Shown here piece by piece: positions 50,985 through 57,791 of a stretch of 64,000 bases of DNA. The stretch spans positions 1,762,651-1,826,650 of the forward strand of contig NZ_FUWZ01000002.1 in NCBI RefSeq assembly GCF_900167135.1, read 5' to 3'. Within the stretch, counting starts at the first letter, position 1. Each line of letters begins with the position of its first letter. This DNA is from Chitinophaga eiseniae. Its GTDB lineage: Bacteria; Bacteroidota; Bacteroidia; Chitinophagales; Chitinophagaceae. The position numbers and the translations under genes are program-made. The notes under the pieces are model-generated. The model was not told where the DNA came from, searched no databases, and saw nothing but the letters and a program-made list of their open reading frames with translations.

Positions 50985-52067
50985 ATGACATTGCCATTCC
51001 AGGAAGGAGGAGGTGAAACTCCCTATTACAAAGGACGTGGTGCACAAATAAATCCGCGGAACAAATACCTGAAGGGAGAGTATGTGCAGGAGCATGTGGA
51101 GGGGATTGACGAGTGGTGGCAGGCGGATGTGCCTACCCAGGTATTTGAGGAGCATGCCAGGACGCTGGTCAACAAGGTGGATAGCCCGGATGTGGGGATG
51201 TGGTATTCCATGAACCCCTACCAGGGCTGTGAGCATGGCTGTATTTATTGTTATGCCCGTAACGCCCATCAGTTCTGGGGGCTGAGTGCGGGGTTGGATT
51301 TTGAGCGGAAGATCATTGTTAAACATAATGCGCCGGAGCTGCTGCGCAAGTTCCTGGACAATAAAAACTGGGTACCCAAGCCTATTTCCCTTTCCGGTAA
51401 TACAGACTGTTATCAGCCGGTAGAACGTAAGATGTGGCTTACCCGGCAGCTGCTGGAGGTAGCGCTGGAATATAAACAGCCGGTGGGTATCATCACCAAA
51501 AACTCACTGGTGCTGCGGGACCGTTACCTGCTGCAGCAGCTGGCGCAGGAAAAGCTGGTCTGTGTATATGTTTCCATTACCACCTTGCAGGAGGAGCTGC
51601 GGCAGAAGATGGAGCCGCGGACGACGACGGCAGCGCAGCGGTTTAAGATCGTAAAGGAGCTGAGTGATTTTGGTATACCCGTTGGCGTGATGACGGCCCC
51701 TATGATCCCGGGGTTGAATGACCATGAGATTCCCCGGCTGCTGGAGATGGCTGCCGCCAATGGGGCTAAGTATGCGGGGTATACCGTTGTACGGCTCAAT
51801 GATGCGGTAAAACTTATTTTCAATGACTGGCTCTATAAAAATTTCCCTGACCGTGCGGACAAGGTATGGCATCAGATCGAGAGCATGCACGGCGGTAATG
51901 TGAATGACAGTGAATTTGGCCGCCGGATGCGGGGGGACGGCAATATCGCGGATCTGATCCGGCAGCAGTTCAGGGTACACGTGAAAAAGAACGGGTTGAA
52001 TCAGGAGCGGTTTGAGTTTAATACGGAGTCCTTCCGCCGTCCTACCAGTCAACTGAGTTTGTTCTAG
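50985..52067 (+). CDS. PA0069 family radical SAM protein
   Basis: A 360-residue protein of the SplB-related PA0069 family. The [4Fe-4S]-binding motif is CEHGCIYCYARN with Cys at 82, 86 and 89, preceded by MNPYQGC. SISLSGNTDCYQPVERK and ITKNSLVLRD follow in the TIM barrel. Members are related to spore photoproduct lyase and may repair DNA or modify a substrate; the function is not established. The N-terminal GRGAQINPRNKYLKGEY is a family signature. An AT-rich palindromic region precedes the ATG at 50985 and may control it. Confidence 0.9.
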   Translation: MTLPFQEGGGETPYYKGRGAQINPRNKYLKGEYVQEHVEGIDEWWQADVPTQVFEEHARTLVNKVDSPDVGMWYSMNPYQGCEHGCIYCYARNAHQFWGLSAGLDFERKIIVKHNAPELLRKFLDNKNWVPKPISLSGNTDCYQPVERKMWLTRQLLEVALEYKQPVGIITKNSLVLRDRYLLQQLAQEKLVCVYVSITTLQEELRQKMEPRTTTAAQRFKIVKELSDFGIPVGVMTAPMIPGLNDHEIPRLLEMAAANGAKYAGYTVVRLNDAVKLIFNDWLYKNFPDRADKVWHQIESMHGGNVNDSEFGRRMRGDGNIADLIRQQFRVHVKKNGLNQERFEFNTESFRRPTSQLSLF

Positions 52068-52290
52068 GTAAGATGGCTGCAAAAGCACTGATCCTGAGCC
52101 GTTTGGCGAACGGCCGGAAAGTGGCTGGTGTGGCGGGGCTGCGGCTGAAGACAGGCGGCCATTGTCCGGGAAGAGTTGGTGGCTGATAATAGTGAAAAGC
52201 TGTAATAGGCCATGGTAGCCGAGATAGGGAGAGGGGCGCCTGCCGGATATAAACGAATTGTTAACGCTATAAAAAAAGTAGGCTATATTA
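52068..52290. other. Gap between the radical SAM gene and the first small RNA-like unit
   Basis: Non-coding by my reading. It contains a 37-codon frame at 52074-52187 without support. Promoter sequences for the RNA-like unit begin at 52291. Confidence 0.4.
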
Positions 52291-52322
52291 TTGTGTAATC
52301 AAAAAAATAAAATCTACCTTTG
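52291..52322 (+). promoter_or_regulatory. Promoter of small RNA-like unit A
   Basis: TTG at 52291-52293, exactly 21 bases, then TACCTTTG at 52315-52322. This is a full Bacteroidota promoter and predicts a transcript start near 52329. Confidence 0.8.
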
Positions 52323-52328
52323 TAGCAA

Positions 52329-52496
52329 ATAACAAAATTTCTTAGTGCAACTTCTGTCAACATATAAGATTATTGCGATGACCTGCAAGCAAGAGCAGGT
52401 CTATGACGGATTGCGGGCACGTTGCACCGATTGTTAACGAAAAAGTTATCAAACGATATAAACAAAGGTCCCGCTCTCGAAGAGGCGGGACCTTTT
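52329..52496 (+). ncRNA. Small structured transcript A (candidate sRNA or micropeptide)
   Basis: A unit of about 165 bases with its own promoter and terminator. Internal pairings: GTGCAAC (52345-52351) with GTTGCAC (52421-52427) as a closing stem around 70 bases, and inside it GACCTGC (52380-52386) with GCAGGTC (52395-52401). Terminator stem AAAGGTCCCGC/GCGGGACCTTT (52464-52495). A 19-codon frame (52378-52437, MTCKQEQVYDGLRARCTDC) overlaps the inner hairpin. The strong nested stems favour an RNA function over the peptide. Confidence 0.6.
52464..52496 (+). terminator. Terminator of unit A
   Basis: An 11 base-pair perfect stem AAAGGTCCCGC/GCGGGACCTTT with a 10-base loop, ending TTTTGCTTTT. Confidence 0.9.
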
Positions 52497-52500
52497 GCTT

Positions 52501-52686
52501 TTGAAGCAGTACTGAAATGACGACAGTGAAAGAACTTCAGACGATAACTGGTCAAAATATTCAATACACCATCTGGTGTAAAGGGAATGGCTTTGCCTTA
52601 AAAAAGCCATACGGACAAGGTATGCAGTAATGTAAGCTTAACCCATTACATGATTGCCCGGTCCGTAAATACGGCCGGGTTTTTTA
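52501..52686 (+). ncRNA. Small structured transcript B (candidate sRNA or 37-residue peptide)
   Basis: No clear own promoter, so it may be read through from unit A. Hairpins: TACACCA/TGGTGTA (52565-52580, 2-base loop), ATGGCTT/AAGCCAT (52587-52610) and ATGTAA/TTACAT (52630-52651), then the terminator at 52657-52685. A 37-codon frame lies at 52517-52630 (MTTVKELQTITGQNIQYTIW and on). Three successive stems in 90 bases are unlike ordinary coding sequence; coding and structural roles could both apply. Confidence 0.5.
52657..52685 (+). terminator. Terminator of unit B
   Basis: Stem CCCGGtCCGT/ACGGcCGGG (one mismatch) with loop AAAT and a T6 run. It shares GCCCGGTCCGT and CCGGGTTTTTT with the unit E terminator. 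Confidence 0.88.
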
Positions 52687-52802
52687 TTTCACGGGAAAAT
52701 CCGGCACAGAAATGGCAAACAATTATTTTAAGAATGTTATGTGCTAAGCCCATTTGATCTCGTACAGACAGGTACAGTGCATAACCCCAAAAACGTTAGT
52801 AT

Positions 52803-53369
52803 ATGAGGAACGTTATTCAAGTTGTAAGAGAGGCTTTACTCACCAATTTCAAGGAATTGGACAATTGGTTTGACAAGGAACAGGCTTTGCTGGACTTCAA
52901 ACCAGACCGCGATCAATGGAGTATACGGGAAGTGCTGGAACATATTTCCCTCACTAACTACTTCCTGTTACTGATCATCAACAAAAGTACCCGCAGGGCG
53001 CTTGACCGTAAAAGTAACGGTCATACCGTTGTTGTGCCGGCAGATTACCAGGAGAAATTCAGCCAGATCGATGTGATCAGCAGCAAGTCTTTCGGATGGG
53101 TAAGGCCTGAACACATGGAGCCTACAGGGCTTAAAAATATGCAGGAAGTAAAAGTGCTGCTGAAGCAACAGTATGCGCAGTGCATGTACAATCTGTCTTT
53201 GCTGAAGAATGGCGAAGGAGTGCTGGTATTCACCAACATGTCTGTAAACCACCTCGGCAAACTGGATATCTATCAGTACATCTATTTCCTGACCAAACAT
53301 ATAGAACGTCATATCCGCCAGATGAAAAGACTGGAAAAGGAGTATGAAGAAAGCGCCGTTCTGATCTGA
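52803..53369 (+). CDS. DinB family protein
   Basis: A 188-residue four-helix-bundle protein of the DinB/YfiT group. The expected metal-binding histidines are present: EVLEHISLTNYF near residue 46 and HIERHIRQMKRL near 170-181. DinB-like proteins include thiol-dependent transferases and uncharacterised stress proteins; no reaction can be named. The gene lies inside the row of small RNA-like units. It ends with a strong terminator at 53422-53452. Confidence 0.82.
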   Translation: MRNVIQVVREALLTNFKELDNWFDKEQALLDFKPDRDQWSIREVLEHISLTNYFLLLIINKSTRRALDRKSNGHTVVVPADYQEKFSQIDVISSKSFGWVRPEHMEPTGLKNMQEVKVLLKQQYAQCMYNLSLLKNGEGVLVFTNMSVNHLGKLDIYQYIYFLTKHIERHIRQMKRLEKEYEESAVLI

Positions 53370-53421
53370 TTTTTTGGTCGACCAACAACGTCTATTGTTG
53401 TTATCCTCATTCGATTACAGC

Positions 53422-53452
53422 AACCGGAAGTATGCGCACTTCCGGTTTTTTT
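53422..53452 (+). terminator. Terminator of the DinB-family gene
   Basis: A 10 base-pair perfect stem AACCGGAAGT/ACTTCCGGTT with loop ATGCGC and a T7 run. Confidence 0.92.
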
Positions 53453-53520
53453 ATGCCGTCAGGAGCCGACACTATATTTATCTACATAGAAAAATTTTTT
53501 GAAAAAAGTCTGTTAAAAAT

Positions 53521-53552
53521 TTGCATTATCACTATTTATCACATTATCTTTG
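53521..53552 (+). promoter_or_regulatory. Promoter of small RNA-like unit D
   Basis: TTG at 53521-53523, exactly 21 bases, then TATCTTTG at 53545-53552. This is a full consensus Bacteroidota promoter. Confidence 0.82.
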
Positions 53553-53558
53553 CATCGT

Positions 53559-53735
53559 TAAAAATTGATAATAGTAAACACTTGTAAAAATGGTACGCTT
53601 TAAATTAAATATGGAATCAGCAATCCCCTGCGGCACGCAGGATTGGGGCGGGTTCCGGGCGTTTCATTGTTACAGGTAGTGTAAAATATTTGTATCATAT
53701 AACGGAAGCCCGGATCCATGGATCCGGGCTTTTTT
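53559..53735 (+). ncRNA. Small structured transcript D (candidate sRNA or 29-residue peptide)
   Basis: A unit of about 175 bases starting behind the consensus promoter. It contains a strong hairpin at 53621-53645 (CAATC and CTGCG pairing with CGCAG and GATTG, CC bulge, loop GCA) and ends with a perfect 26-base palindromic terminator. A 29-codon frame (53590-53679, MVRFKLNMESAIPCGTQDWG and on) spans the hairpin. Nothing homologous is recognised. The isolated promoter-terminator arrangement supports real transcription; whether RNA or peptide is the product is open. Confidence 0.6.
53706..53735 (+). terminator. Terminator of unit D
   Basis: A perfect palindrome with half-site AAGCCCGGATCCA (53706-53731) followed by a T7 run. 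Confidence 0.93.
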
Positions 53736-53744
53736 TATGATGGT

Positions 53745-53926
53745 TTTGATAATGACATTACCACTGAATACAATCAATAACCGGGCACTGGTCGCTGGAA
53801 TGCGCCGCAGTAAAGAATTTAAGGATAGCATCAATCGTATTGACGCTAAACGGACCTGGCATGCCTTAACGTAGTATGTGCGTTAACGTTAGTAGCCCGG
53901 TCCGTGTAAACTGACCGGGTTTTTTT
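53745..53926 (+). ncRNA. Small structured transcript E (candidate sRNA or 40-residue peptide)
   Basis: No own promoter is visible. Hairpins: AGCaTCAAT/ATTGAcGCT (53828-53847, one mismatch), TTAACG/CGTTAA (53866-53886) and the terminator CCCGGTC/GACCGGG (53896-53919). A 40-codon frame (53752-53874, MTLPLNTINNRALVAGMRRS and on) is present. Its terminator region shares GCCCGGTCCGT with unit B, suggesting a duplicated module. Confidence 0.48.
53896..53926 (+). terminator. Terminator of unit E
   Basis: A 7 base-pair perfect stem CCCGGTC/GACCGGG with a 10-base loop and a T8 run. Confidence 0.85.
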
Positions 53927-53933
53927 GTGTTCA

Positions 53934-54197
53934 TCGCGAAAAGATATTTGAGGAGGTACAATTTATAAACAGGTAGCGGAGTAATCCTGCTCCGCTGATC
54001 CTCTCTCTTTAAGTTGTTTTTTTCGTCTCTGTTTGAATTAACCCCCATCTTCAGGTTATCAAGAGGATAACTTGTAACTTCCCCCCAAAAGAGGTACCTA
54101 TACGTACCGGAAATGATAAGTCTGATTTGCCAGGAGCCCGGTCAGGGCTCCGGTAAATCACTATCAGGGAAGATTAATTTTAATGTGCAATTTGTAA
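53934..54197 (+). other. Structured leader region upstream of the AAA ATPase gene
   Basis: No gene is seen. Three hairpins: AGCGGAG/CTCCGCT (53975-53996), GGTAC/GTACC (54093-54108), and a long stem around GGAGCCC/GGGCTCC extending with GATTT/AAATC (54124-54159, about 14 pairs with two irregularities). The last one lies 38 bases before the ATPase start and has no T-run, so it may be a 5-prime untranslated control element. No consensus promoter is obvious. Confidence 0.5.
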
Positions 54198-55262
54198 ATG
54201 AAAACAATGGTCAATAACCAGATAGATATCACCGATGGAGAATACTTTGCACCCAAAGGGGTGTATACGTTTCATTTTAACAGTATACCCAATATCAATA
54301 ATATCTACGATATAGACGGAGAAAAAGCTGCAGCGGCGTTTGTGAAGACTTTTGAAAAAATGATACTGCATACTTACCGCTATACCGACTATGACACTAA
54401 AAAGAAAAAGTATAAGCACGCCCAAACCGTAATGGTGCTTAATAACCACAGCGTAGTTGCCTTCTGGCACTCCTGGGTGGAGATATTGCACGATGGTTCG
54501 GATACCGCGTTTGTATCAAAAGTAACAGAAACGGCTACACGCTATAAGGAAAAGCAACGCCGTGAGCCGCATGAAATCAACCTGATCGTAAGCGGTCGGA
54601 AAGGACTGGAGCTGAAAAGCATGGAAATCAAACGCACCAAGCTGGATATCGGACTGTTTTATGAAGATGATTTCCGTGAAGTGGACAAGGTAATACAGCA
54701 GCGGCTGCGCAAAGATAAAGACAAGGGGATCGTGCTGCTGCACGGTATTCCCGGAACCGGCAAGACAACCTATCTGCGTTATCTTATCGGTAAAATCAAG
54801 AAGCGGATCCTGTTTGTTTCGCCCGATCTGGCGCATAACATCATGAACCCCGAATTCATGGAACTGCTGATAGACAATCCCAACTGTGTGGTGATTATCG
54901 AAGATGCGGAAAACGTGATCATGGACAGGAAGTTCAGCGGGAACTCTTCCGTTTCCAACCTGCTCAACCTGTCTGACGGGCTGCTGGCAGATTGCCTGAA
55001 CATACAGCTGGTATGCTCTTTTAACAGCGACCTGTCTGCTATTGACAGTGCACTGTTGCGCAAGGGAAGATTGATCTCCAAGTATGAGTTCAAAAAACTC
55101 TCGCCGGCGAAAGCACAGCGCTTGTCCAAACATTTAGGCTTTGACACCGTGATCAGCAAACCCATGAGTGTTGCAGAAATAGCCAATCAGCATGAGCCTT
55201 CTTTTGAAACGCCGAAAAACGTGATCGGCTTCAGAAGGACCCTGCTGGAAGAAACCGTATAA
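54198..55262 (+). CDS. AAA family ATPase (BCS1-like core) of the RtcB operon
   Basis: A 354-residue cytoplasmic ATPase. Residues 1-165 form an uncharacterised domain (KGVYTFHFNSIPNINNIYDI and on). The AAA domain has Walker A GIPGTGKT at 183-190, Walker B VVIIEDAE at 231-238, sensor-type CSFNSDLS near 273-280 and an arginine finger in LLRKGRLISKYEF near 287. The RKGR segment and NLLNLSDGL resemble BCS1-type AAA proteins, but no membrane anchor is present. It precedes a basic protein gene and rtcB on the same strand (gaps 129 and 12 bases), suggesting remodelling of an RNA-protein complex during RNA repair. The role is inference. Confidence 0.82.
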   Translation: MKTMVNNQIDITDGEYFAPKGVYTFHFNSIPNINNIYDIDGEKAAAAFVKTFEKMILHTYRYTDYDTKKKKYKHAQTVMVLNNHSVVAFWHSWVEILHDGSDTAFVSKVTETATRYKEKQRREPHEINLIVSGRKGLELKSMEIKRTKLDIGLFYEDDFREVDKVIQQRLRKDKDKGIVLLHGIPGTGKTTYLRYLIGKIKKRILFVSPDLAHNIMNPEFMELLIDNPNCVVIIEDAENVIMDRKFSGNSSVSNLLNLSDGLLADCLNIQLVCSFNSDLSAIDSALLRKGRLISKYEFKKLSPAKAQRLSKHLGFDTVISKPMSVAEIANQHEPSFETPKNVIGFRRTLLEETV

Positions 55263-55391
55263 ACAAACATTATTCATCTTATTTAGAATATTATTCGTCA
55301 TGAAAAAGAATCGCTTGTCCGTATACAATCCAATGGTACACTGTGTTTACCGACCGGTAGACACTATTGAAAAACAAACAGACGATTTGTT

Positions 55392-56141
55392 ATGGACAAG
55401 TTATTTTCTGACGAATTACAATTTTATATCGATACCGCACGGCTCAAAACCGCAAGACAAAAGCGCCGCGCAGTTATAACAGCAAGAGATAAACAGCTGT
55501 TGCAGCTGAGCAGATACGAAAAGAAGCTCTGGAAGAAAAGCCGGCAGGCGATATATGTGCCGCTGCAACCGCCTATACAGAAAGGCTACATCCGCACTTT
55601 TGTATTAAGGGACGATGTGGCGCGCGGAAAGCAGGCATTATTTTTTCAGGGTATCCTGGACAAGATCAATACGGCACAGCATTTTCACCGTAGGGATTTT
55701 AAAAAGAAAAAACGGGTACGCGGCAAAAAAGTGTGGGTAGACAAAGAGCAGTATTTGAAGAAGCTGCTCCCCTGGGAAGTGACAAAGGCTGCGTTTACCC
55801 CGGAAGAAGCCGCTTATTTTGAAACGCGGATGGAGTTTTACGAAAGGAAGGGAAAGGAAGTAGAAATGACAGTGTTTACGCAACCCTGGCGGTTTGTACT
55901 GCGGGTACGGCCGTATATGCTGACGCATCGGAGAGTGGTAGACCCGGAGCTGGAATCACGGATACAGGAAGTAGACAATTACATTACTATCCGTCAGCTG
56001 AGACACCGCATGAACTGGCTTACGCAAAGCAGACGTGGCGGCCGTAGGAGCTGGGAGCCTCCCGTGAAAGTAAAGGAAAGGTATAAAAAGAAACCCCTGC
56101 TGCAAATGCTGCAGGAAGCATATTATGATAACATTGATTGA
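55392..56141 (+). CDS. Highly basic protein of unknown function in the AAA-RtcB operon
   Basis: A 249-residue protein, very rich in Lys and Arg, with no signal peptide or membrane helix. Basic clusters occur at 15-35 (TARLKTARQKRRAVITARDK), 103-113 (FKKKKRVRGKK) and 212-235. It contains several Trp and aromatic residues (WRFVLRVRPYMLTHRR near 167-182, RHRMNWLTQSRRGGRR). The composition suggests nucleic-acid binding, so it may present RNA to the downstream ligase. No family is recognised. It ends 12 bases before rtcB, so the two are almost certainly cotranscribed. Confidence 0.75.
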   Translation: MDKLFSDELQFYIDTARLKTARQKRRAVITARDKQLLQLSRYEKKLWKKSRQAIYVPLQPPIQKGYIRTFVLRDDVARGKQALFFQGILDKINTAQHFHRRDFKKKKRVRGKKVWVDKEQYLKKLLPWEVTKAAFTPEEAAYFETRMEFYERKGKEVEMTVFTQPWRFVLRVRPYMLTHRRVVDPELESRIQEVDNYITIRQLRHRMNWLTQSRRGGRRSWEPPVKVKERYKKKPLLQMLQEAYYDNID

Positions 56142-56153
56142 AACACCCCCATT

Positions 56154-57566
56154 ATGTCTGAATTGAAAATGACCGGAAAACAATTACGCGCCCTGGGTTA
56201 TCCGCAGGGACCTGTAATCAGTATATCCATTGACGTTATTGCCCAATATTATGCAACGGCTACAGCGGAAGAGATAACAACGATACTGGCCAAAGTACTG
56301 GCGGACCCGGCGGCTTATACCGAAGATGCGGTATGGGCGCAGGTGGCCCTTGCTTTGGTCCCGGAGGCGCGTCCGGAGATAATACCATTGCGGGAGAAGC
56401 CGGTGGATTATGCCGTTTTCGGCGCCGGCTTTATTGAAGAAGGTACCATCCGGCAGCTGAACAGCGCGGTGCGTTTACCCGTTGCCGTAGCCGGTGCGCT
56501 GATGCCGGATGCCCACCAGGGCTATGGCCTGCCTATCGGTGGCGTATTGGCCACGGAGAACGCCGTTATTCCTTACGGTGTAGGCGTGGATATCGGATGC
56601 CGTATGTGCCTGAGCATCGTGGACCTGCCGGTGGACAGCCTGACGACGAAAGCGAGTCAGTATGAGAAAGCGCTGAAATACAAAACCAAATTCGGTGCTG
56701 GTGCTGAATGGAAAAGGAACGATGAGGACCCCGTACTGGAAAGAGACGAGTTCAAGGAAATTCAGATACTGCGTACCCTGCAGGCGAAAGCTGCGGGGCA
56801 GCTGGGAACTTCCGGTTCCGGTAACCACTTCGTGGAGTGGGGCGTGGTGTCGATCACGGACGCCCATAACGAATGGGGCCTGGCGCCGGGCGATTACGTA
56901 GCGTTGCTGTCGCACTCAGGGTCCCGTGGCCTGGGCGCCCAGGTAGCCGGGCATTATACCCGGCTGGCGAAAGAGCTGTGCGTACTGCCTAAAGATGCGC
57001 AGCATCTGGCCTGGCTGGACCTGGACACAGAAGCCGGACAGGAATACTGGCTGGCGATGAATCTTGCCGGTGACTACGCTTCTGCGTGTCATCACCTGAT
57101 CCATAAAAGACTGATCGCTGAAATGGGCGCAACGATGCTGGCGCGGGTGGAGAACCACCATAACTTCGCCTGGAAAGAAGTGCATCATGGTAAAGAGCTG
57201 ATCGTGCACCGTAAAGGCGCTACTCCCGCCGAGAAAGGTGTGCTGGGTATTATACCGGGTTCTATGACCGCTCCTGGCTTTATTGTACGTGGCAAAGGAG
57301 AAACCACCAGCCTGCATTCCGCGTCGCATGGCGCCGGACGGCAGATGTCCCGTACCAAAGCCATCGCTTCCATCAGCGGTGAGGAGATGCGGAAAATGCT
57401 GCAGGATAACGGCGTAACGCTGATCGGCGGCGGACTGGACGAGGCGCCCGGCGCCTACAAGGACATCCATACCGTGATGGCGGCGCAGGCCGACCTGGTG
57501 GAAGTGGTAGGGCAGTTCCAGCCGAAAATGGTACGGATGGCCAACGGCGGGCCAGCAGAAGATTAA
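56154..57566 (+). CDS. rtcB: RtcB-type RNA ligase
   Basis: A 470-residue enzyme that joins RNA 2-prime,3-prime-cyclic phosphate or 3-prime-phosphate ends to 5-prime-OH ends using GTP and Mn. Ligands are visible: Cys in GVDIGCRMC, His in SGSGNHFVEW, His in LLSHSGSRGLG, His in ARVENHHNFAW, and the guanylylated His in SASHGAGRQMSR. The upstream ALMPDAHQGYGLPIGGV is also family-typical. The N-terminal 80 residues include MTGKQLRALGYPQGP, as in longer RtcB forms. It is third in the set after the ATPase and the basic protein; no RtcA or RtcR is present. It may repair cleaved tRNA or other structured RNA. Confidence 0.93.
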   Translation: MSELKMTGKQLRALGYPQGPVISISIDVIAQYYATATAEEITTILAKVLADPAAYTEDAVWAQVALALVPEARPEIIPLREKPVDYAVFGAGFIEEGTIRQLNSAVRLPVAVAGALMPDAHQGYGLPIGGVLATENAVIPYGVGVDIGCRMCLSIVDLPVDSLTTKASQYEKALKYKTKFGAGAEWKRNDEDPVLERDEFKEIQILRTLQAKAAGQLGTSGSGNHFVEWGVVSITDAHNEWGLAPGDYVALLSHSGSRGLGAQVAGHYTRLAKELCVLPKDAQHLAWLDLDTEAGQEYWLAMNLAGDYASACHHLIHKRLIAEMGATMLARVENHHNFAWKEVHHGKELIVHRKGATPAEKGVLGIIPGSMTAPGFIVRGKGETTSLHSASHGAGRQMSRTKAIASISGEEMRKMLQDNGVTLIGGGLDEAPGAYKDIHTVMAAQADLVEVVGQFQPKMVRMANGGPAED

Positions 57567-57600
57567 CAGAAAACGAACCAGATATATGCAATGTCGCAGC

Positions 57601-57640
57601 GGCGGGAAATGGCGAAAGCTGTTTTCCGCCCTTTGTTTTT
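57601..57640 (+). terminator. Terminator of the AAA-RtcB operon
   Basis: GGCGGGAAA pairs with TTTTCCGCC (one G-T wobble) around a 12-base loop, followed by CTTTGTTTTTG. Confidence 0.65.
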
Positions 57641-57791
57641 GTAGTCTACAAGTTTAGTAGGATATTAAAGAAATATTCTCTAATATTGTTACCAGTTACC
57701 ACCAATAACGAGATTCAATACCCCTGCACATGGGCTGGCACCATGCGGGGATACCTGTGTTTTCATTTTTAGCATTTTAAACTTTATCAAA

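Noticed and set aside
52074..52187. 37-codon frame after the radical SAM gene
   Set aside because: No promoter, structure or similarity supports it, and its composition looks like the decaying gene-end sequence around it.
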